In this document: positions 1-10,404 of the stretch, piece by piece | How the letters are laid out: each line of letters starts with the position of its first letter | Position numbering within the stretch: position 1 is the first letter of the stretch | NCBI GenBank assembly: GCA_030148025.1 | Contig: JASBUG010000005.1 | Coordinates: forward strand, 1 to 43,596 | DNA: 43,596 bases | Origin: Flavobacteriaceae bacterium | GTDB taxonomy: Bacteria > Bacteroidota > Bacteroidia > Flavobacteriales > Flavobacteriaceae | Direction: 5' to 3' | Program-made: the position numbers and the translations under genes | The notes under the pieces: model-generated | The model's database searches: none | The model's input: the letters and a program-made list of their open reading frames with translations, nothing else | Told to the model about the DNA's origin: nothing

Positions 1-14
1 TTTGTTAAAGCCAT
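1..14 (-). CDS. rplR: 50S ribosomal protein L18 (uL18), N-terminal fragment cut by window edge
   Basis: Only the start codon and the next three complete codons are inside the window (Met-Ala-Leu-Thr, then a partial codon). The start lies 10 bases after the rplF stop. The identification rests on the MAL(T/S)K-type start of L18 and on the conserved spc order rpsH-rplF-rplR. The rest of the gene lies outside the window. Confidence 0.7.
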
Positions 15-24
15 GACTGATCTA

Positions 25-567
25 TTATGCTGATTTACCTGCTTTTCTTCTTAATACTTCGCCTACAAACTTAATTCCTTTTCCTTTGTAAGGCTCTGGC
101 TTACGGAAACCACGGATTTTTGCTGCTACTTGACCAACTAATTGCTTGTCGTGAGATGTTAATTTTACTATAGGATTCTTACCTTTTTCAGAAATTGTTT
201 CTACTTTAACTTCTGGGGCAATATTTAAAACTATGTTATGAGAGAAACCTAATGCTAAATCAAGTTTTTGACCTTGATTACTTGCTCTATATCCTACTCC
301 TACAAGTTCCAATTCTTTTGTGAACCCTTTTGACACACCTTCAACCATGTTATTTACAAGTGCTCTGTAAAGACCATGCTTAGATTTGTGATCTTTAGTC
401 TCTGCAGAACGCTCAACTATAACATTACCTTCTTCTACTTTGATAGCAACTGCATCAAAGTCTTGTGATAATTCTCCTAATTTACCTTTAACAGTCACGA
501 CATTTTCTTTAACATCAACTGTTACGCCTTCTGGAATGGCTATTGGATTATTTCCTATTCTTGACAT
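25..567 (-). CDS. rplF: 50S ribosomal protein L6 (uL6)
   Basis: L6 binds 23S rRNA near the sarcin-ricin loop and the factor-binding site of the large subunit. The 180-residue product has the usual family length. It starts MSRIGNNPI and ends with the conserved tail around GKGIKFVGEVLRRKAGK, typical of the second of the two L6 alpha/beta domains. It follows rpsH by 17 bases in spc operon order, with rplR next. Nothing is unusual. Confidence 0.98.
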   Translation of the reverse strand: MSRIGNNPIAIPEGVTVDVKENVVTVKGKLGELSQDFDAVAIKVEEGNVIVERSAETKDHKSKHGLYRALVNNMVEGVSKGFTKELELVGVGYRASNQGQKLDLALGFSHNIVLNIAPEVKVETISEKGKNPIVKLTSHDKQLVGQVAAKIRGFRKPEPYKGKGIKFVGEVLRRKAGKSA

Positions 568-584
568 TTCTTCTCGGCTTTAAA

Positions 585-983
585 TTAGTATACGTAACAA
601 AGTACTTCACCACCTACATTCTCTCTTTGGGCTTGCTTACCTGTCATTACTCCATGAGAAGTAGACACGATAGCAATACCAAGACCGTTAAGAATTCTAG
701 GTAATTCTTTTGAACTTGCGTACTTACGTAAACCTGGTTTACTTATTCTTTGAATCTTTTTGATCACTGGTTCTTTTGTTCCTTCAGTGTACTTAAGAGC
801 TATTTTAATAGTTCCTTGTACAGAAGAATCGTCAAACTTATAACTTAAAATATATCCTTGATCGAATAATATTTTAGTGATCTCTTTCTTCAACTTAGAT
901 GCAGGAATCTCTACCACTCTGTGGCCAGCTCTCATTGCATTTCTAATTCTTGTTAAATAATCCGCTATAGGATCTGTATACAT
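585..983 (-). CDS. rpsH: 30S ribosomal protein S8 (uS8)
   Basis: S8 is a primary binder of the 16S rRNA central domain. The start is placed at the ATG read at 983 (MYTDPIADYL), giving 132 residues, the family length. An in-frame upstream ATG at 1037 would add 18 residues that do not resemble S8 and would use up the spacer after rpsN, so it is rejected. The C-terminus keeps the family pattern STSHGVMTGKQA...GGEVLCYV. The 63-base spacer to rpsN is among the longer ones in this tight operon. Confidence 0.97.
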   Translation of the reverse strand: MYTDPIADYLTRIRNAMRAGHRVVEIPASKLKKEITKILFDQGYILSYKFDDSSVQGTIKIALKYTEGTKEPVIKKIQRISKPGLRKYASSKELPRILNGLGIAIVSTSHGVMTGKQAQRENVGGEVLCYVY

Positions 984-1046
984 AATGATTAATTTGCGGT
1001 TATGGTTTTCAACTTCTTTCGTTAAACCTTTAACCAATTTATAATT

Positions 1047-1316
1047 TTACCAACTTGCTTTCTTAACTCCTGGAATTAACCCTTGGTTAGCCATTTTACG
1101 GAAAGTTACACGAGAAATTCCAAACTGACGCATATATCCTTTTGGTCTTCCTGTTAACTTACAACGGTTATGCATGCGAATTGGAGAAGCATTTTTAGGT
1201 AGCTTTTGTAGTGCTTCATAATCTCCAGCTTCTTTTAAAGCTTTACGTTTAGCAGCATACTTAGCAACCGTTTTAGCTCTCTTTACTTCGCGAGCTTTCA
1301 TTGATTCTTTAGCCAT
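1047..1316 (-). CDS. rpsN: 30S ribosomal protein S14 (uS14), zinc-free long form
   Basis: S14 is a component of the small-subunit head. The 89-residue product is the long form without zinc-ribbon CxxC pairs. It has one cysteine, in the [12 protein letters not shown] segment, and ends [23 protein letters not shown]. By the usual classification this is the C-minus type, which does not depend on zinc. It sits 3 bases after rplE. Confidence 0.97.
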   Translation of the reverse strand: MAKESMKAREVKRAKTVAKYAAKRKALKEAGDYEALQKLPKNASPIRMHNRCKLTGRPKGYMRQFGISRVTFRKMANQGLIPGVKKASW

Positions 1317-1319
1317 AAC

Positions 1320-1871
1320 TTAGTTCTTTTTAAAAGGTAATCCTAGTTCTGTTAATAATGATTTTGCTTCTTTATCTGTATCAGCTGTAGTTACAAATGT
1401 AATATCCATACCGGCAATTTTATTTACCTTGTCGATATCGATCTCTGGAAAGATGATTTGTTCAGTAATTCCTAAATTGTAATTACCTCTTCCATCGAAT
1501 CCGTTAGCTTTAATACCGTTAAAGTCTCTTACACGTGGTAAAGATGACGTTACTAAACGATCTAAAAACTCATACATTTGCTCGCCTCTTAAAGTAACTT
1601 TAGCACCAATTGGCATACCTTTACGTAGCTTGAATGATGCAACATCCTTTTTAGATATTGTAGCAATAGCTTTTTGTCCAGATATTTTTGTAATCTCGTC
1701 AATAGCATGATCTATTAACTTCTTGTCTGCAACAGCTCCACCAACTCCTCTAGAGATAACTATTTTAGTTAGTTTAGGAACCTGCATTACATTTTTATAT
1801 CCGAATTCTTCTGTAAGAGCAGACATTACTCTGTCTTTATACTCTTGTTTTAATCTTGGAATATAAGCCAT
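1320..1871 (-). CDS. rplE: 50S ribosomal protein L5 (uL5)
   Basis: L5 binds 5S rRNA and forms part of the central protuberance and the contact with S13. The 183-residue product shows the family landmarks: an N-terminal YKDRVMSAL region, the segment [21 protein letters not shown], and [18 protein letters not shown] with the [13 protein letters not shown] motif. It follows rplX by 5 bases. Confidence 0.98.
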   Translation of the reverse strand: MAYIPRLKQEYKDRVMSALTEEFGYKNVMQVPKLTKIVISRGVGGAVADKKLIDHAIDEITKISGQKAIATISKKDVASFKLRKGMPIGAKVTLRGEQMYEFLDRLVTSSLPRVRDFNGIKANGFDGRGNYNLGITEQIIFPEIDIDKVNKIAGMDITFVTTADTDKEAKSLLTELGLPFKKN

Positions 1872-1876
1872 AACTC

Positions 1877-2188
1877 TTAAATTACTTCATTAGATTTTTT
1901 AGCAAATCTTACTTTCTTATCGCCTTCCATTCTATATCCAACTCTAGTTGTTTCACCTTTTCCGGTTAACAATGATAAGTTAGAAACTTGAATAGATGCT
2001 TCTTTTTCAACGATTCCTCCTTGAGGACTTTGAGCGCTAGGTTTCATATGCTTTTTCACCATATTTACACCTTCTACTATCGCCTTATTCTTATCTCTTA
2101 ATACTTTAAGAACTTTACCTTCTGCTCCTTTATGGTCACCGGCAATTACTCTTACAGTATCTCCTGATTTTATTTTAAGCTTTCCCAT
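1877..2188 (-). CDS. rplX: 50S ribosomal protein L24 (uL24)
   Basis: L24 is an assembly initiator of the large subunit that sits near the polypeptide exit. The 103-residue product begins with a KOW motif ([18 protein letters not shown], about residues 12-29) followed by the [10 protein letters not shown] segment. It is 14 bases downstream of rplN in the usual spc order. Confidence 0.97.
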   Translation of the reverse strand: MGKLKIKSGDTVRVIAGDHKGAEGKVLKVLRDKNKAIVEGVNMVKKHMKPSAQSPQGGIVEKEASIQVSNLSLLTGKGETTRVGYRMEGDKKVRFAKKSNEVI

Positions 2189-2202
2189 TGTAATATTTTA
2201 CA

Positions 2203-2571
2203 TTAAAGCACCTCTGGTGCTAATGATACAATTTTCATGAATTGTTTGTCACGAAGCTCACGAGCCACAGGTCCGAATACACGAGTACCTCTCATTTCTC
2301 CTTGCGGATTTAAAAGTACACATGCATTATCGTCGAAACGAATGTATGACCCATCTGGTCTTCTTACTTCTTTAACTGTACGTACAACAACTGCTGTAGA
2401 AACTGCTCCTTTTTTAATGTTTCCATTAGGAGTAGCGTCTTTTACAGTAACAACGATCTTGTCACCAACAGAAGCGTATCTTCTTTTTGTACCACCTAGA
2501 ACACGGATAGTTAATACTTCCTTTGCTCCAGTGTTATCAGCTACTTTTAATCTTGATTCTTGTTGTACCAT
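2203..2571 (-). CDS. rplN: 50S ribosomal protein L14 (uL14)
   Basis: L14 contacts 16S rRNA in an intersubunit bridge. The 122-residue product starts [19 protein letters not shown] and contains the family motif [20 protein letters not shown] followed by [14 protein letters not shown], which is full length and canonical. It is 2 bases from rpsQ. A long open frame on the opposite strand here is only its shadow. Confidence 0.98.
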   Translation of the reverse strand: MVQQESRLKVADNTGAKEVLTIRVLGGTKRRYASVGDKIVVTVKDATPNGNIKKGAVSTAVVVRTVKEVRRPDGSYIRFDDNACVLLNPQGEMRGTRVFGPVARELRDKQFMKIVSLAPEVL

Positions 2572-2573
2572 AA

Positions 2574-2831
2574 TTACTTCGCTCTTTCAATTATTTCTAC
2601 TAATCTCCAACACTTAGATTTACTTAAAGGACGTGTTTCCATGATCCTTACCGTATCTCCTTCGTTACAGTCGTTTTGTTCGTCGTGTGCAACGTATTTT
2701 TTCGTTTTCAATACGAACTTTCCATACATAGGATGCTTTACTTTTTTCACCTCAGAAACCACGATCGATTTCTGCATTTTGTTACTTGTAACAACTCCTA
2801 TACGTTCTTTTCTTAAATTTCTTTTTTCCAT
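2574..2831 (-). CDS. rpsQ: 30S ribosomal protein S17 (uS17)
   Basis: S17 is an early-assembly protein of the 30S body with an OB fold. The 85-residue product shows [19 protein letters not shown], the [17 protein letters not shown] region and the [21 protein letters not shown] motif, all diagnostic. It lies between rpmC and rplN in canonical order. Confidence 0.97.
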   Translation of the reverse strand: MEKRNLRKERIGVVTSNKMQKSIVVSEVKKVKHPMYGKFVLKTKKYVAHDEQNDCNEGDTVRIMETRPLSKSKCWRLVEIIERAK

Positions 2832-2848
2832 CTTTCAGCCGAATACAA

Positions 2849-3040
2849 TTATTGTACTTCTCTTTTAGTTAACTCTGTTGCTAATCTAGCTACACTACGT
2901 CTTACAGTACGTAACTGGATTGGATTTTCAAGAGGAGATATAGCATGAGCCAATTTAAGGTCTGTATAACTCTTTTTAGTTTCACTAAGTTTTTCTTGTA
3001 ACTCAGCAGTAGATAGTTCTTTAATTTCTGATTGTTTCAT
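2849..3040 (-). CDS. rpmC: 50S ribosomal protein L29 (uL29)
   Basis: L29 is a small helical-hairpin protein at the peptide exit. The 63-residue product has the expected length, with MKQSEIKELSTAELQEKL at the start and the NPIQLRTVRRSVARLATEL helix that carries the family signature. It is 12 bases after rplP. Confidence 0.96.
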   Translation of the reverse strand: MKQSEIKELSTAELQEKLSETKKSYTDLKLAHAISPLENPIQLRTVRRSVARLATELTKREVQ

Positions 3041-3052
3041 AATATCAATAAA

Positions 3053-3472
3053 TTAAGCTTCGTAATCTCTAGCGATGATAAACTTAGTTTTCACTGGAAG
3101 TTTTTGTGCTGCAAGACGTAATGCTTCTTTAGCAACGTCTAATGGCACACCTCCAACTTCAAATAAAACTCTTCCTGGTTTAACAACAGCTGCCCAATAT
3201 TCAACTCCACCTTTACCTTTACCCATACGTACTTCAAGAGGCTTTTTAGTAATAGGCTTGTCTGGAAATATTTTAATCCATAACTGACCCTCTCTTTTCA
3301 TATAACGAGTTGCAGCAATACGTGCAGCTTCAATTTGACGAGAAGTAATAAACTTCGAGTCTAACGATTTTATACCAAACATTCCGTTTGAAAGTTGATG
3401 TCCTCTTCCAGAGTTCCCTTTCATGCGGCCTTTTTGCTGCTTACGAAATTTTGTTCTTTTTGGTTGTAACAT
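3053..3472 (-). CDS. rplP: 50S ribosomal protein L16 (uL16)
   Basis: L16 helps position the A-site tRNA. The 139-residue product starts [19 protein letters not shown] and carries the segments [16 protein letters not shown] and [19 protein letters not shown], all characteristic. It is full length, with a 19-base spacer from rpsC. Confidence 0.98.
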   Translation of the reverse strand: MLQPKRTKFRKQQKGRMKGNSGRGHQLSNGMFGIKSLDSKFITSRQIEAARIAATRYMKREGQLWIKIFPDKPITKKPLEVRMGKGKGGVEYWAAVVKPGRVLFEVGGVPLDVAKEALRLAAQKLPVKTKFIIARDYEA

Positions 3473-3491
3473 TTTTCTTTAGTTTAAAAAA

Positions 3492-4205
3492 TTACTTTCT
3501 ACGACGTTGGTTTTTGTTTCCACCACGTCCACCTTTTCCTTGCTTCTTAGATAAACCAACAAGCGGAGAAAGTTCTCTTTTACCATATACTTCACCTTTC
3601 ATGATCCATACTTTAATACCCAATCTACCGTAAGTAGTATGTGCTTCAACTAAAGCATAATCAATATCGGCTCTAAATGTTGATAAAGGAATACGTCCAT
3701 CTTTATAATGCTCGCTACGTGCCATTTCAGCACCATTTAAACGACCACTAATTTGAATTTTAATACCTTCAGCATTCATACGCATAGCGGCAGCAATAGC
3801 CATTTTGATTGCACGCTTGTACGAAATACGATTTTCAATTTGGCGTGCTACACTAGAAGCTACCAAGAATGAATCTAATTCAGGTCTCTTAATTTCAAAG
3901 ATGTTTAACTGAACTTCTTTACCTGTAATCTTTTTAAGCTCCTCTTTTAACTTGTCTACCTCTTGACCTCCTTTACCAATAATGATACCAGGACGAGCCG
4001 TAGTGATAGTAACGGTTACAAGTTTAAGAGTTCTTTCGATGATTACTCTCGACACACTAGCCTTTGATAAACGAGCATAGATATACTTTCTGATTTTATC
4101 GTCTTCAGCAAGTTTATCTCCATAATCATTTCCTCCATACCAGTTAGATTCCCATCCTCTGATAATACCAAGGCGATTTCCTATTGGATTTGTCTTTTGT
4201 CCCAT
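3492..4205 (-). CDS. rpsC: 30S ribosomal protein S3 (uS3)
   Basis: S3 lies at the mRNA entry channel. The 237-residue product starts [20 protein letters not shown] and has an N-terminal KH domain with the GxxG loop ([19 protein letters not shown], about residues 73-91). The C-terminal S3 domain has [12 protein letters not shown] and [13 protein letters not shown] basic tail rich in Lys, Gly and Arg ends the protein. The gene is 3 bases after rplV. Confidence 0.98.
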   Translation of the reverse strand: MGQKTNPIGNRLGIIRGWESNWYGGNDYGDKLAEDDKIRKYIYARLSKASVSRVIIERTLKLVTVTITTARPGIIIGKGGQEVDKLKEELKKITGKEVQLNIFEIKRPELDSFLVASSVARQIENRISYKRAIKMAIAAAMRMNAEGIKIQISGRLNGAEMARSEHYKDGRIPLSTFRADIDYALVEAHTTYGRLGIKVWIMKGEVYGKRELSPLVGLSKKQGKGGRGGNKNQRRRK

Positions 4206-4208
4206 TTA

Positions 4209-4619
4209 TTAATTGCTTTGTGTGTTATTGTTAGCTCCAAGCACTAAAGTTACGTGGTTGGATCTTTTTCTAATTCTATGTGCACGACCTTGAGGTGCTG
4301 GACGCAATCTTTTTAACATAGATCCTCCATCAACTCTAATCTCTTTTACAAATAAATCAGCTTCTTCAATATCGGCATCTTCGTTTTTAGCTTGCCAGTT
4401 TGCCATTGCAGACAATAATAACTTTTCTAAACGACGTGATGCTTCTTTTGGACTGAATCTTAAGATATTAAGTGCTTTCTCTACCTTTTCACCTCTTACT
4501 AAATCGGCTACTAAGCGCATTTTTCTTGGTGACGTAGGACAGTTATTAAGCTTTGCAAAAGCAACTTGCTTCTTTTCAGCCTTAATAGCGTCTGCCATTG
4601 TTTTTTTACGACTTCCCAT
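4209..4619 (-). CDS. rplV: 50S ribosomal protein L22 (uL22) with short N-terminal extension
   Basis: L22 lines the exit tunnel through its long beta hairpin. The 136-residue product has about 20 extra residues ([19 protein letters not shown]) before the core that starts near [19 protein letters not shown]. An internal Met at residue 8 could be an alternative start. The tunnel-hairpin segment [20 protein letters not shown] is intact. It lies between rpsS and rpsC. Confidence 0.96.
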   Translation of the reverse strand: MGSRKKTMADAIKAEKKQVAFAKLNNCPTSPRKMRLVADLVRGEKVEKALNILRFSPKEASRRLEKLLLSAMANWQAKNEDADIEEADLFVKEIRVDGGSMLKRLRPAPQGRAHRIRKRSNHVTLVLGANNNTQSN

Positions 4620-4624
4620 AGCTC

Positions 4625-4903
4625 TTATTTTTTACCTTTATTTTTAGCACCTGCATGACCTCTAAATGATCTTGTTGGTGAAAATTCTCCTAATTTATGA
4701 CCTACCATGTTCTCTGTAACATATACTGGTACAAATTGACGGCCATTGTGTACTGCAATTGTTTGTCCAACAAAATCTGGAGTAATCATACTAGCTCTTG
4801 ACCAAGTTTTAATTACTGTTTTTTTGTTAGCTTCAACATTAGCAGCTACTTTTCTTTCTAATTTATAATGAACGTAAGGTCCTTTTTTTAATGATCTTGC
4901 CAT
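4625..4903 (-). CDS. rpsS: 30S ribosomal protein S19 (uS19)
   Basis: S19 is a head protein close to the A-site finger. The 92-residue product starts [15 protein letters not shown] and carries the family signature [23 protein letters not shown] followed by [11 protein letters not shown]. It is full length and follows rplB by 6 bases. Confidence 0.98.
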   Translation of the reverse strand: MARSLKKGPYVHYKLERKVAANVEANKKTVIKTWSRASMITPDFVGQTIAVHNGRQFVPVYVTENMVGHKLGEFSPTRSFRGHAGAKNKGKK

Positions 4904-4909
4904 GATTTA

Positions 4910-5737
<828 letters not shown>

Positions 5738-5748
5738 TACTTGTCTAA

Positions 5749-6039
5749 TTACATGTTAGCGTATAAATCAATCGTTTCACCTTCCGCCAGTTGTACAATT
5801 GCCTTTTTAACAGCATTTGTTTTACCATGTTGAATACCAGTTTTTGTATACTTGGTTCTTCTATCTGGACGGACATTTATAGTACGAACTTTTTCAACAG
5901 AAACACCGTAAACAGCTTCCACTGCTTTTTTGATTTCTACCTTGTTCGCCTTTGTATTCACTTGAAAAGTATAGCGGTTATTTAACTCACTATCATTTGT
6001 TGCCTTTTCTGTGATTATCGGTTTAATTAAGATACTCAT
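5749..6039 (-). CDS. rplW: 50S ribosomal protein L23 (uL23)
   Basis: L23 sits at the exit-tunnel rim, where trigger factor and SRP dock. The 96-residue product starts [14 protein letters not shown] and has the family segment [19 protein letters not shown] followed by [15 protein letters not shown]. It is the standard length and 8 bases downstream of rplD. Confidence 0.97.
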   Translation of the reverse strand: MSILIKPIITEKATNDSELNNRYTFQVNTKANKVEIKKAVEAVYGVSVEKVRTINVRPDRRTKYTKTGIQHGKTNAVKKAIVQLAEGETIDLYANM

Positions 6040-6047
6040 GGTCTTTC

Positions 6048-6677
6048 TTATTTACTTAAATTCGATTCAATTCCTTCTAAAGAGCTTTCTAAAAGCACTA
6101 CCTGATTTGCATTTAAAACCTTGTAAGTACTTAATTCTGAGCTAGTTATAACTTCATGCCCTTTTAAATTGCGTGACGACAAATATACATTATTATTTGA
6201 CGCACCCAACACAAACAAAGACTTTTTGTTTTCAAGGTCTAAAGCCTTTAAAACTGCTGTGAAATTTTTAGTCTTAGGAGCATCAAAATTGAAGTCTTCT
6301 AAAACAGTAATAGCTTTCTCTCCAGCTTTAATAGTTAAAGCTGATCTACGAGCTAATCTTTTCACGTTTTTGTTTAATTTGAAACTATAGTTTCTAGGTC
6401 TTGGACCAAACATACGTCCACCACCTCTAAATACACCAGATTTGATACTTCCAGCTCTTGCTGTACCAGTACCTTTTTGTTTTTTAATCTTACGTGTACT
6501 TCCTGTAATTTCTGCTCTTTCTTTAGCCTTATGCGTTCCTTGACGTTGGTTAGCAAGATATTGCTTAACATCTAAGTAAACAGCATGATTATTAGGCTCA
6601 ATAGCAAACACATCTTTAGAAAGGTCTACCTTTCTACCAGTGTCTTTTCCGTTTATATCTAAAACTGCTACTTTCAT
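6048..6677 (-). CDS. rplD: 50S ribosomal protein L4 (uL4)
   Basis: L4 contributes a loop to the exit tunnel and in some bacteria autoregulates the S10 operon. The start is placed at the ATG read at 6677 ([14 protein letters not shown]), giving 209 residues. An in-frame Met at 6722 would add 15 unrelated residues lying inside rplC. The chosen start overlaps the rplC stop by one base (TAATG), which suggests coupled translation. The tunnel-loop segment [20 protein letters not shown] is intact. Confidence 0.96.
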   Translation of the reverse strand: MKVAVLDINGKDTGRKVDLSKDVFAIEPNNHAVYLDVKQYLANQRQGTHKAKERAEITGSTRKIKKQKGTGTARAGSIKSGVFRGGGRMFGPRPRNYSFKLNKNVKRLARRSALTIKAGEKAITVLEDFNFDAPKTKNFTAVLKALDLENKKSLFVLGASNNNVYLSSRNLKGHEVITSSELSTYKVLNANQVVLLESSLEGIESNLSK

Positions 6678-7294
6678 TACTTCTGAATTGTTACATAAGC
6701 GTTTTTGTGTCCAGGAACACACCCTTTCACTACAAGTAGGTTTTTATCAGCAACTACTTTTAAAACTCTTAAATTTTGAACTTTCACTTTTTCACCACCC
6801 ATTCTTCCTGCCATACGCATTCCTTTGAATACACGTGCAGGGTAAGAAGCAGCTCCAATAGAACCAGGTGCTCTTAAACGGTTATGTTGACCGTGAGTAG
6901 CTTGACCTACACCACCAAATCCGTGACGTTTAACAACCCCTTGGAATCCTTTACCTTTTGATGTTCCAGAAACATCAACAAACTCACCTTCTTCAAAGTG
7001 CTCTACAGTGATTGTATCACCTAATTTGTACTCCTCCTCAAAACCTTGGAACTCGACAACTTTTCTTTTAACAGAAGTACCTGCTTTTTTAGCATGACCT
7101 AAGTCTGCTTTAGTAGCACTTTTTTCTGTCTTGTCATCGAAACCAAGTTGTAAAGCTTCATAGCCGTCAACTTCCTCAGTTCTGACTTGGGTAACAACGC
7201 ATGGTCCAGCTTCGATAACTGTACAAGGAATATTTTTCCCGTTCTCGTCGAAGATGCTGGTCATTCCGATTTTTCTTCCTATTAACCCAGACAT
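6677..7294 (-). CDS. rplC: 50S ribosomal protein L3 (uL3)
   Basis: L3 is an early-assembly protein whose loop approaches the peptidyl-transferase centre. The 205-residue product starts [19 protein letters not shown] and has the conserved region [15 protein letters not shown] followed by [15 protein letters not shown]. It is the first gene after the 161-base rpsJ-rplC gap and may depend on read-through of the hairpin there. Confidence 0.98.
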   Translation of the reverse strand: MSGLIGRKIGMTSIFDENGKNIPCTVIEAGPCVVTQVRTEEVDGYEALQLGFDDKTEKSATKADLGHAKKAGTSVKRKVVEFQGFEEEYKLGDTITVEHFEEGEFVDVSGTSKGKGFQGVVKRHGFGGVGQATHGQHNRLRAPGSIGAASYPARVFKGMRMAGRMGGEKVKVQNLRVLKVVADKNLLVVKGCVPGHKNAYVTIQK

Positions 7295-7296
7295 AT

Positions 7297-7329
7297 TTAT
7301 TAATTATTAATTATTACTATTTATTATTT
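7297..7329. repeat. short AT-only direct repeats just upstream of rplC
   Basis: A stretch built from TTATTAA/TTATTA units lies directly in front of the rplC start (minus strand). It is probably just a single-stranded, weakly structured ribosome entry region of the kind common in Bacteroidota, which rely little on Shine-Dalgarno pairing. No function is claimed. Confidence 0.4.
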
Positions 7330-7334
7330 AAAAC

Positions 7335-7362
7335 TCAAGGCCGAAATACATTTCAGCCTTGA
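7335..7362 (-). promoter_or_regulatory. hairpin between rpsJ and rplC (possible attenuator or processing site)
   Basis: The arms TCAAGGC and GCCTTGA, extended by GAAAT/ATTTC, form a stem of about 13 pairs with a two-base loop. The one position that is a C-A mismatch on the plus strand becomes a G-U wobble in RNA made from the minus strand, so the stem is continuous only in the operon's own transcript. In that direction it is followed by AGTTTTAAATAA, a short U tract. It could be a weak terminator or attenuator, or an RNA-processing site, between the str-rpsJ part and the rest of the S10 operon. Confidence 0.5.
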
Positions 7363-7413
7363 ATTGTATTTTTCCGTTTTTCTCTATCCATCGACAGAGA
7401 CATGTTTATTGAT

Positions 7414-7449
7414 GAGATTCTTCGACTTCGCTCAGAATGACATCATTCT
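7414..7449. repeat. interspersed-repeat-like element inside the ribosomal operon
   Basis: The sequence GAGATTCTTCGACTTCGCTC is followed by AGAATGA-CA-TCATTCT, an inverted repeat with 7-base arms at 7434-7449. I recall near-identical sequence (reverse complement beginning TCATTCTGAGCGAAGTCGAA) as a widespread short intergenic repeat in Bacteroidota genomes. Only one copy is in this window, so its repetitive nature cannot be shown here. A second small inverted repeat (TCTCT/AGAGA, 7381-7400) lies beside it. Confidence 0.55.
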
Positions 7450-7455
7450 TCTTTA

Positions 7456-7761
7456 TCACACTTTGATCTCTACTTCAACTCCACTTGGCAATTCAAGTTT
7501 CATTAAAGCGTCAATTGTCTTTGAAGACGAGCTATAGATATCAAGCAATCTCTTATAAGAGCTTAATTGAAACTGTTCTCTCGACTTCTTGTTCACGTGA
7601 GGTGAACGTAATACAGTGAAAATTTTCTTGTGTGTTGGTAATGGAATTGGTCCCGTTACAACAGCTCCAGTACTTTTTACTGTTTTAACAATCTTATCAG
7701 CAGACTTGTCTACTAAATTGTGATCGTATGACTTTAATTTTATTCTGATTTTTTGACTCAT
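7456..7761 (-). CDS. rpsJ: 30S ribosomal protein S10 (uS10)
   Basis: S10 is a head protein and also the NusE transcription-elongation partner. The 101-residue product starts [20 protein letters not shown] and has [28 protein letters not shown] in shorter recognisable blocks ([14 protein letters not shown]). It is full length and follows fusA by 11 bases with no tuf gene between, as is usual in this phylum. Confidence 0.98.
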   Translation of the reverse strand: MSQKIRIKLKSYDHNLVDKSADKIVKTVKSTGAVVTGPIPLPTHKKIFTVLRSPHVNKKSREQFQLSSYKRLLDIYSSSSKTIDALMKLELPSGVEVEIKV

Positions 7762-7772
7762 TTTCTTAAAAT

Positions 7773-9899
7773 TTAAGCTTCAACTCCTTTTGCTGCCTTA
7801 ATCACTTCTTCAGATATGTTTGAAGGTGTTTCAGCATAGTGTGAAAATTCCATAGTAGATGTTGCTCTACCAGAAGATAACGTACGTAACGATGTTACAT
7901 AACCAAACATTTCTGATAATGGCACATTTGCCTTCACAACTTTAGACCCTGCTCTGTCACCCATGTCATTAACTTGACCACGACGACGGTTAAGGTCACC
8001 TACAATATCTCCCATGTTTTCCTCAGGAGTTAACACTTCTAATTTCATGATTGGCTCCATGATCACAGCTTTTGCAGCTTTTGCAGCAGCTTTAAATCCT
8101 AATTTAGCAGCCAATTCGAATGATAATTGATCTGAATCTACATCGTGATAAGAACCATCAGTTAAAGTAACTTTCATAGCGTCTACTTCGTATCCTGCTA
8201 AAGGTCCATTAATCATAGCTTGTTTGAATCCTTTTTCAACTGAAGGGATAAATTCTTTAGGAACATTACCACCTTTAATTTCAGAAACAAACTCAAGACC
8301 TTGTTTACCTTCTTCAGCTGGCTCAAGAGTAAATACGATATCTGCGAATTTACCACGACCACCAGACTGCTTCTTGTAAACCTCTCTGTGTTCAGCACGC
8401 ATAGTAATAGCTTCTTTGTACTCTACTTGTGGCTGACCTTCGTTTACTTCAACTTTGAATTCACGCTTTAAACGATCAACAATAATATCTAAGTGAAGCT
8501 CACCCATTCCAGAAATAATTGTCTGTCCTGAAGCTTCATCTGTTCTCACTGTAAACGTTGGATCTTCTTCAGCTAACTTCGCTAAAGCCATACCTAACTT
8601 ATCTACATCTGCTTTAGTTTTTGGCTCAACCGCAATACCAATTACTGGATCTGGGAAGTCCATAGATTCTAAAACAATTGGGTGTTTCTCGTCTGATAAA
8701 GTATCTCCTGTTTTAATATCTTTAAAACCTACAGCAGCACCAATATCTCCAGCCTCAATAAACTCAATAGCATTTTGCTTGTTTGAGTGCATTTGGTAGA
8801 TACGAGAAATACGTTCTTTTTTACCTGATCTGTTGTTTAAAACATAAGATCCAGCATCTAAACGACCTGAATATGCTCTAAAGAATGCTAAACGACCTAC
8901 AAAAGGATCTGTAGCAATTTTAAAAGCTAATGCAGAAAAAGGCTCTTTAGCATCTGGCTTACGAGACACTTCTTCATTTGTATCAGGATTTGTTCCAACA
9001 ATTGCATCTTTATCTGTTGGAGAAGGTAAATAACGACATACAGCATCTAATAAGAACTGAACACCTTTATTTTTAAATGCAGAACCACAGATCATTGGAA
9101 TGATAGACATATCCATAACCGCAGCTCTTAAAGCAGCATGCACTTCATCTTCAGTAATAGAGTTTTCATCTTCAAAGAATTTCTCCATTAACTCCTCATC
9201 GTATTCAGCAACTGCTTCAATTAAAGCAGCTCTATATTCAGCAGCTTCTTCTTTTAATTCTTCTGGAATATCGATAACATCAAAAGTAGCCCCTTGAGTT
9301 TCGTCATGCCATACAATAGCTCTGTTCTTAACTAAATCAACAATACCTTTAAAGTCCATTTCTTCTCCAATTGGAAGAACGATTGGCACTGCGTTAGAAC
9401 CTAGCATATCTTTAACCTGCTGACATACTGCTAAGAAGTTAGACCCTTGACGATCCATCTTGTTAACAAATCCCATTCTTGGAACTTTATAGTTATCTGC
9501 AAGTCTCCAGTTAGTTTCAGATTGTGGCTCAACACCATCAACGGCACTAAATAAGAATACTAATCCGTCAAGTACACGTAATGAACGGTTAACTTCTACC
9601 GTAAAATCAACGTGACCTGGAGTATCGATAATATTAAAATGGTATCCTTTTGCATCTGCAGTTGGCTTTCCGTTTTCACTTGGGAAATTCCAAGTACAAG
9701 TAGTTGCAGCCGAAGTAATTGTAATACCTCTTTCCTGCTCCTGCTCCATCCAGTCCATAGTTGCAGCACCATCGTGTACTTCACCAATCTTGTGAGATAC
9801 ACCAGTGTAATAAAGAATACGCTCTGTAGTAGTGGTTTTACCAGCATCAATATGTGCAGCAATACCTATATTTCTTGTATATTTTAAATCTCTTGCCAT
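7773..9899 (-). CDS. fusA: elongation factor G
   Basis: EF-G is the cytoplasmic GTPase that drives ribosomal translocation and, with RRF, recycling. The 708-residue product has all five domains. The G1 motif AHIDAGKTT is at residues 15-23, followed by the switch region [19 protein letters not shown] and NKMD. The domain IV tip region GSYHDVDS and the domain V segment [17 protein letters not shown] are present. It lies 6 bases after rpsG and 11 bases before rpsJ. Nothing suggests a specialised paralogue such as a TetM-type protein. Confidence 0.98.
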   Translation of the reverse strand: MARDLKYTRNIGIAAHIDAGKTTTTERILYYTGVSHKIGEVHDGAATMDWMEQEQERGITITSAATTCTWNFPSENGKPTADAKGYHFNIIDTPGHVDFTVEVNRSLRVLDGLVFLFSAVDGVEPQSETNWRLADNYKVPRMGFVNKMDRQGSNFLAVCQQVKDMLGSNAVPIVLPIGEEMDFKGIVDLVKNRAIVWHDETQGATFDVIDIPEELKEEAAEYRAALIEAVAEYDEELMEKFFEDENSITEDEVHAALRAAVMDMSIIPMICGSAFKNKGVQFLLDAVCRYLPSPTDKDAIVGTNPDTNEEVSRKPDAKEPFSALAFKIATDPFVGRLAFFRAYSGRLDAGSYVLNNRSGKKERISRIYQMHSNKQNAIEFIEAGDIGAAVGFKDIKTGDTLSDEKHPIVLESMDFPDPVIGIAVEPKTKADVDKLGMALAKLAEEDPTFTVRTDEASGQTIISGMGELHLDIIVDRLKREFKVEVNEGQPQVEYKEAITMRAEHREVYKKQSGGRGKFADIVFTLEPAEEGKQGLEFVSEIKGGNVPKEFIPSVEKGFKQAMINGPLAGYEVDAMKVTLTDGSYHDVDSDQLSFELAAKLGFKAAAKAAKAVIMEPIMKLEVLTPEENMGDIVGDLNRRRGQVNDMGDRAGSKVVKANVPLSEMFGYVTSLRTLSSGRATSTMEFSHYAETPSNISEEVIKAAKGVEA

Positions 9900-9905
9900 G
9901 TCGTA

Positions 9906-10382
9906 TTAAAATCTAAAGTGTGAGAATGCTTTATTTGCTTCTGCCATTTTGTGAGTGTCAACTCTTTTCTTAACAGCTGCTCCTTCTTCTTTAGCTGCAG
10001 CTAAAATTTCTGCTGCTAATTTTTGAGCCATAGATTTTTCGTTTCTTTTTCTCGAATAGCCTATTAACCATTTCATAGCCGTTGAAACCTTACGATCTGG
10101 ACGAATTTGCATAGGAATTTGGAATGTAGCACCACCAACTCTACGACTACGTACTTCTACGTGAGGCATAACATTTGATAAAGCATCTTTCCAAGTTTCT
10201 AAAGCTGTTTTTTCTTCGTCTGTTTTTTTCTCTTCTACAATATCAATTGCATCGTAGAAAATTTTAAAAGCTACTGACTTCTTTCCATCCCACATCATCA
10301 TGTTAACAAAACGCGTTACTAACTGATCATTAAAACGTGGATCTGGTAAAAGAGGTCTTTTTTTCGCCTGTCTTTTTCTCAT
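9906..10382 (-). CDS. rpsG: 30S ribosomal protein S7 (uS7)
   Basis: S7 nucleates 30S head assembly and contacts the E site. The 158-residue product starts [20 protein letters not shown] and has the family motif [20 protein letters not shown] and a basic C-terminal segment ending AFSHFRF. It is full length. It is the second gene of the str operon, 22 bases after rpsL. Confidence 0.98.
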   Translation of the reverse strand: MRKRQAKKRPLLPDPRFNDQLVTRFVNMMMWDGKKSVAFKIFYDAIDIVEEKKTDEEKTALETWKDALSNVMPHVEVRSRRVGGATFQIPMQIRPDRKVSTAMKWLIGYSRKRNEKSMAQKLAAEILAAAKEEGAAVKKRVDTHKMAEANKAFSHFRF

Positions 10383-10404
10383 GTCTTCTTTTTAAAGTTT
10401 TAAA

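Noticed and set aside
984..1037. Longer N-terminus for S8 starting at the Met read at 1037
   Set aside because: The extra 18 residues do not resemble any S8, and the family N-terminus MYTDPIADYL begins at 983.
2237..2617. 126-codon plus-strand open frame opposite rplN and rpsQ
   Set aside because: It lies antisense to two conserved ribosomal genes, and its composition is what their codon use forces on the other strand.
6678..6722. Longer N-terminus for L4 starting inside rplC
   Set aside because: The added residues are only an out-of-frame reading of the rplC end; [10 protein letters not shown] at 6677 is the normal L4 start and gives a TAATG coupling.
7762..7772. A missing tuf gene between fusA and rpsJ as a deletion
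   Set aside because: Absence of tuf at this place is the usual arrangement in Bacteroidota.
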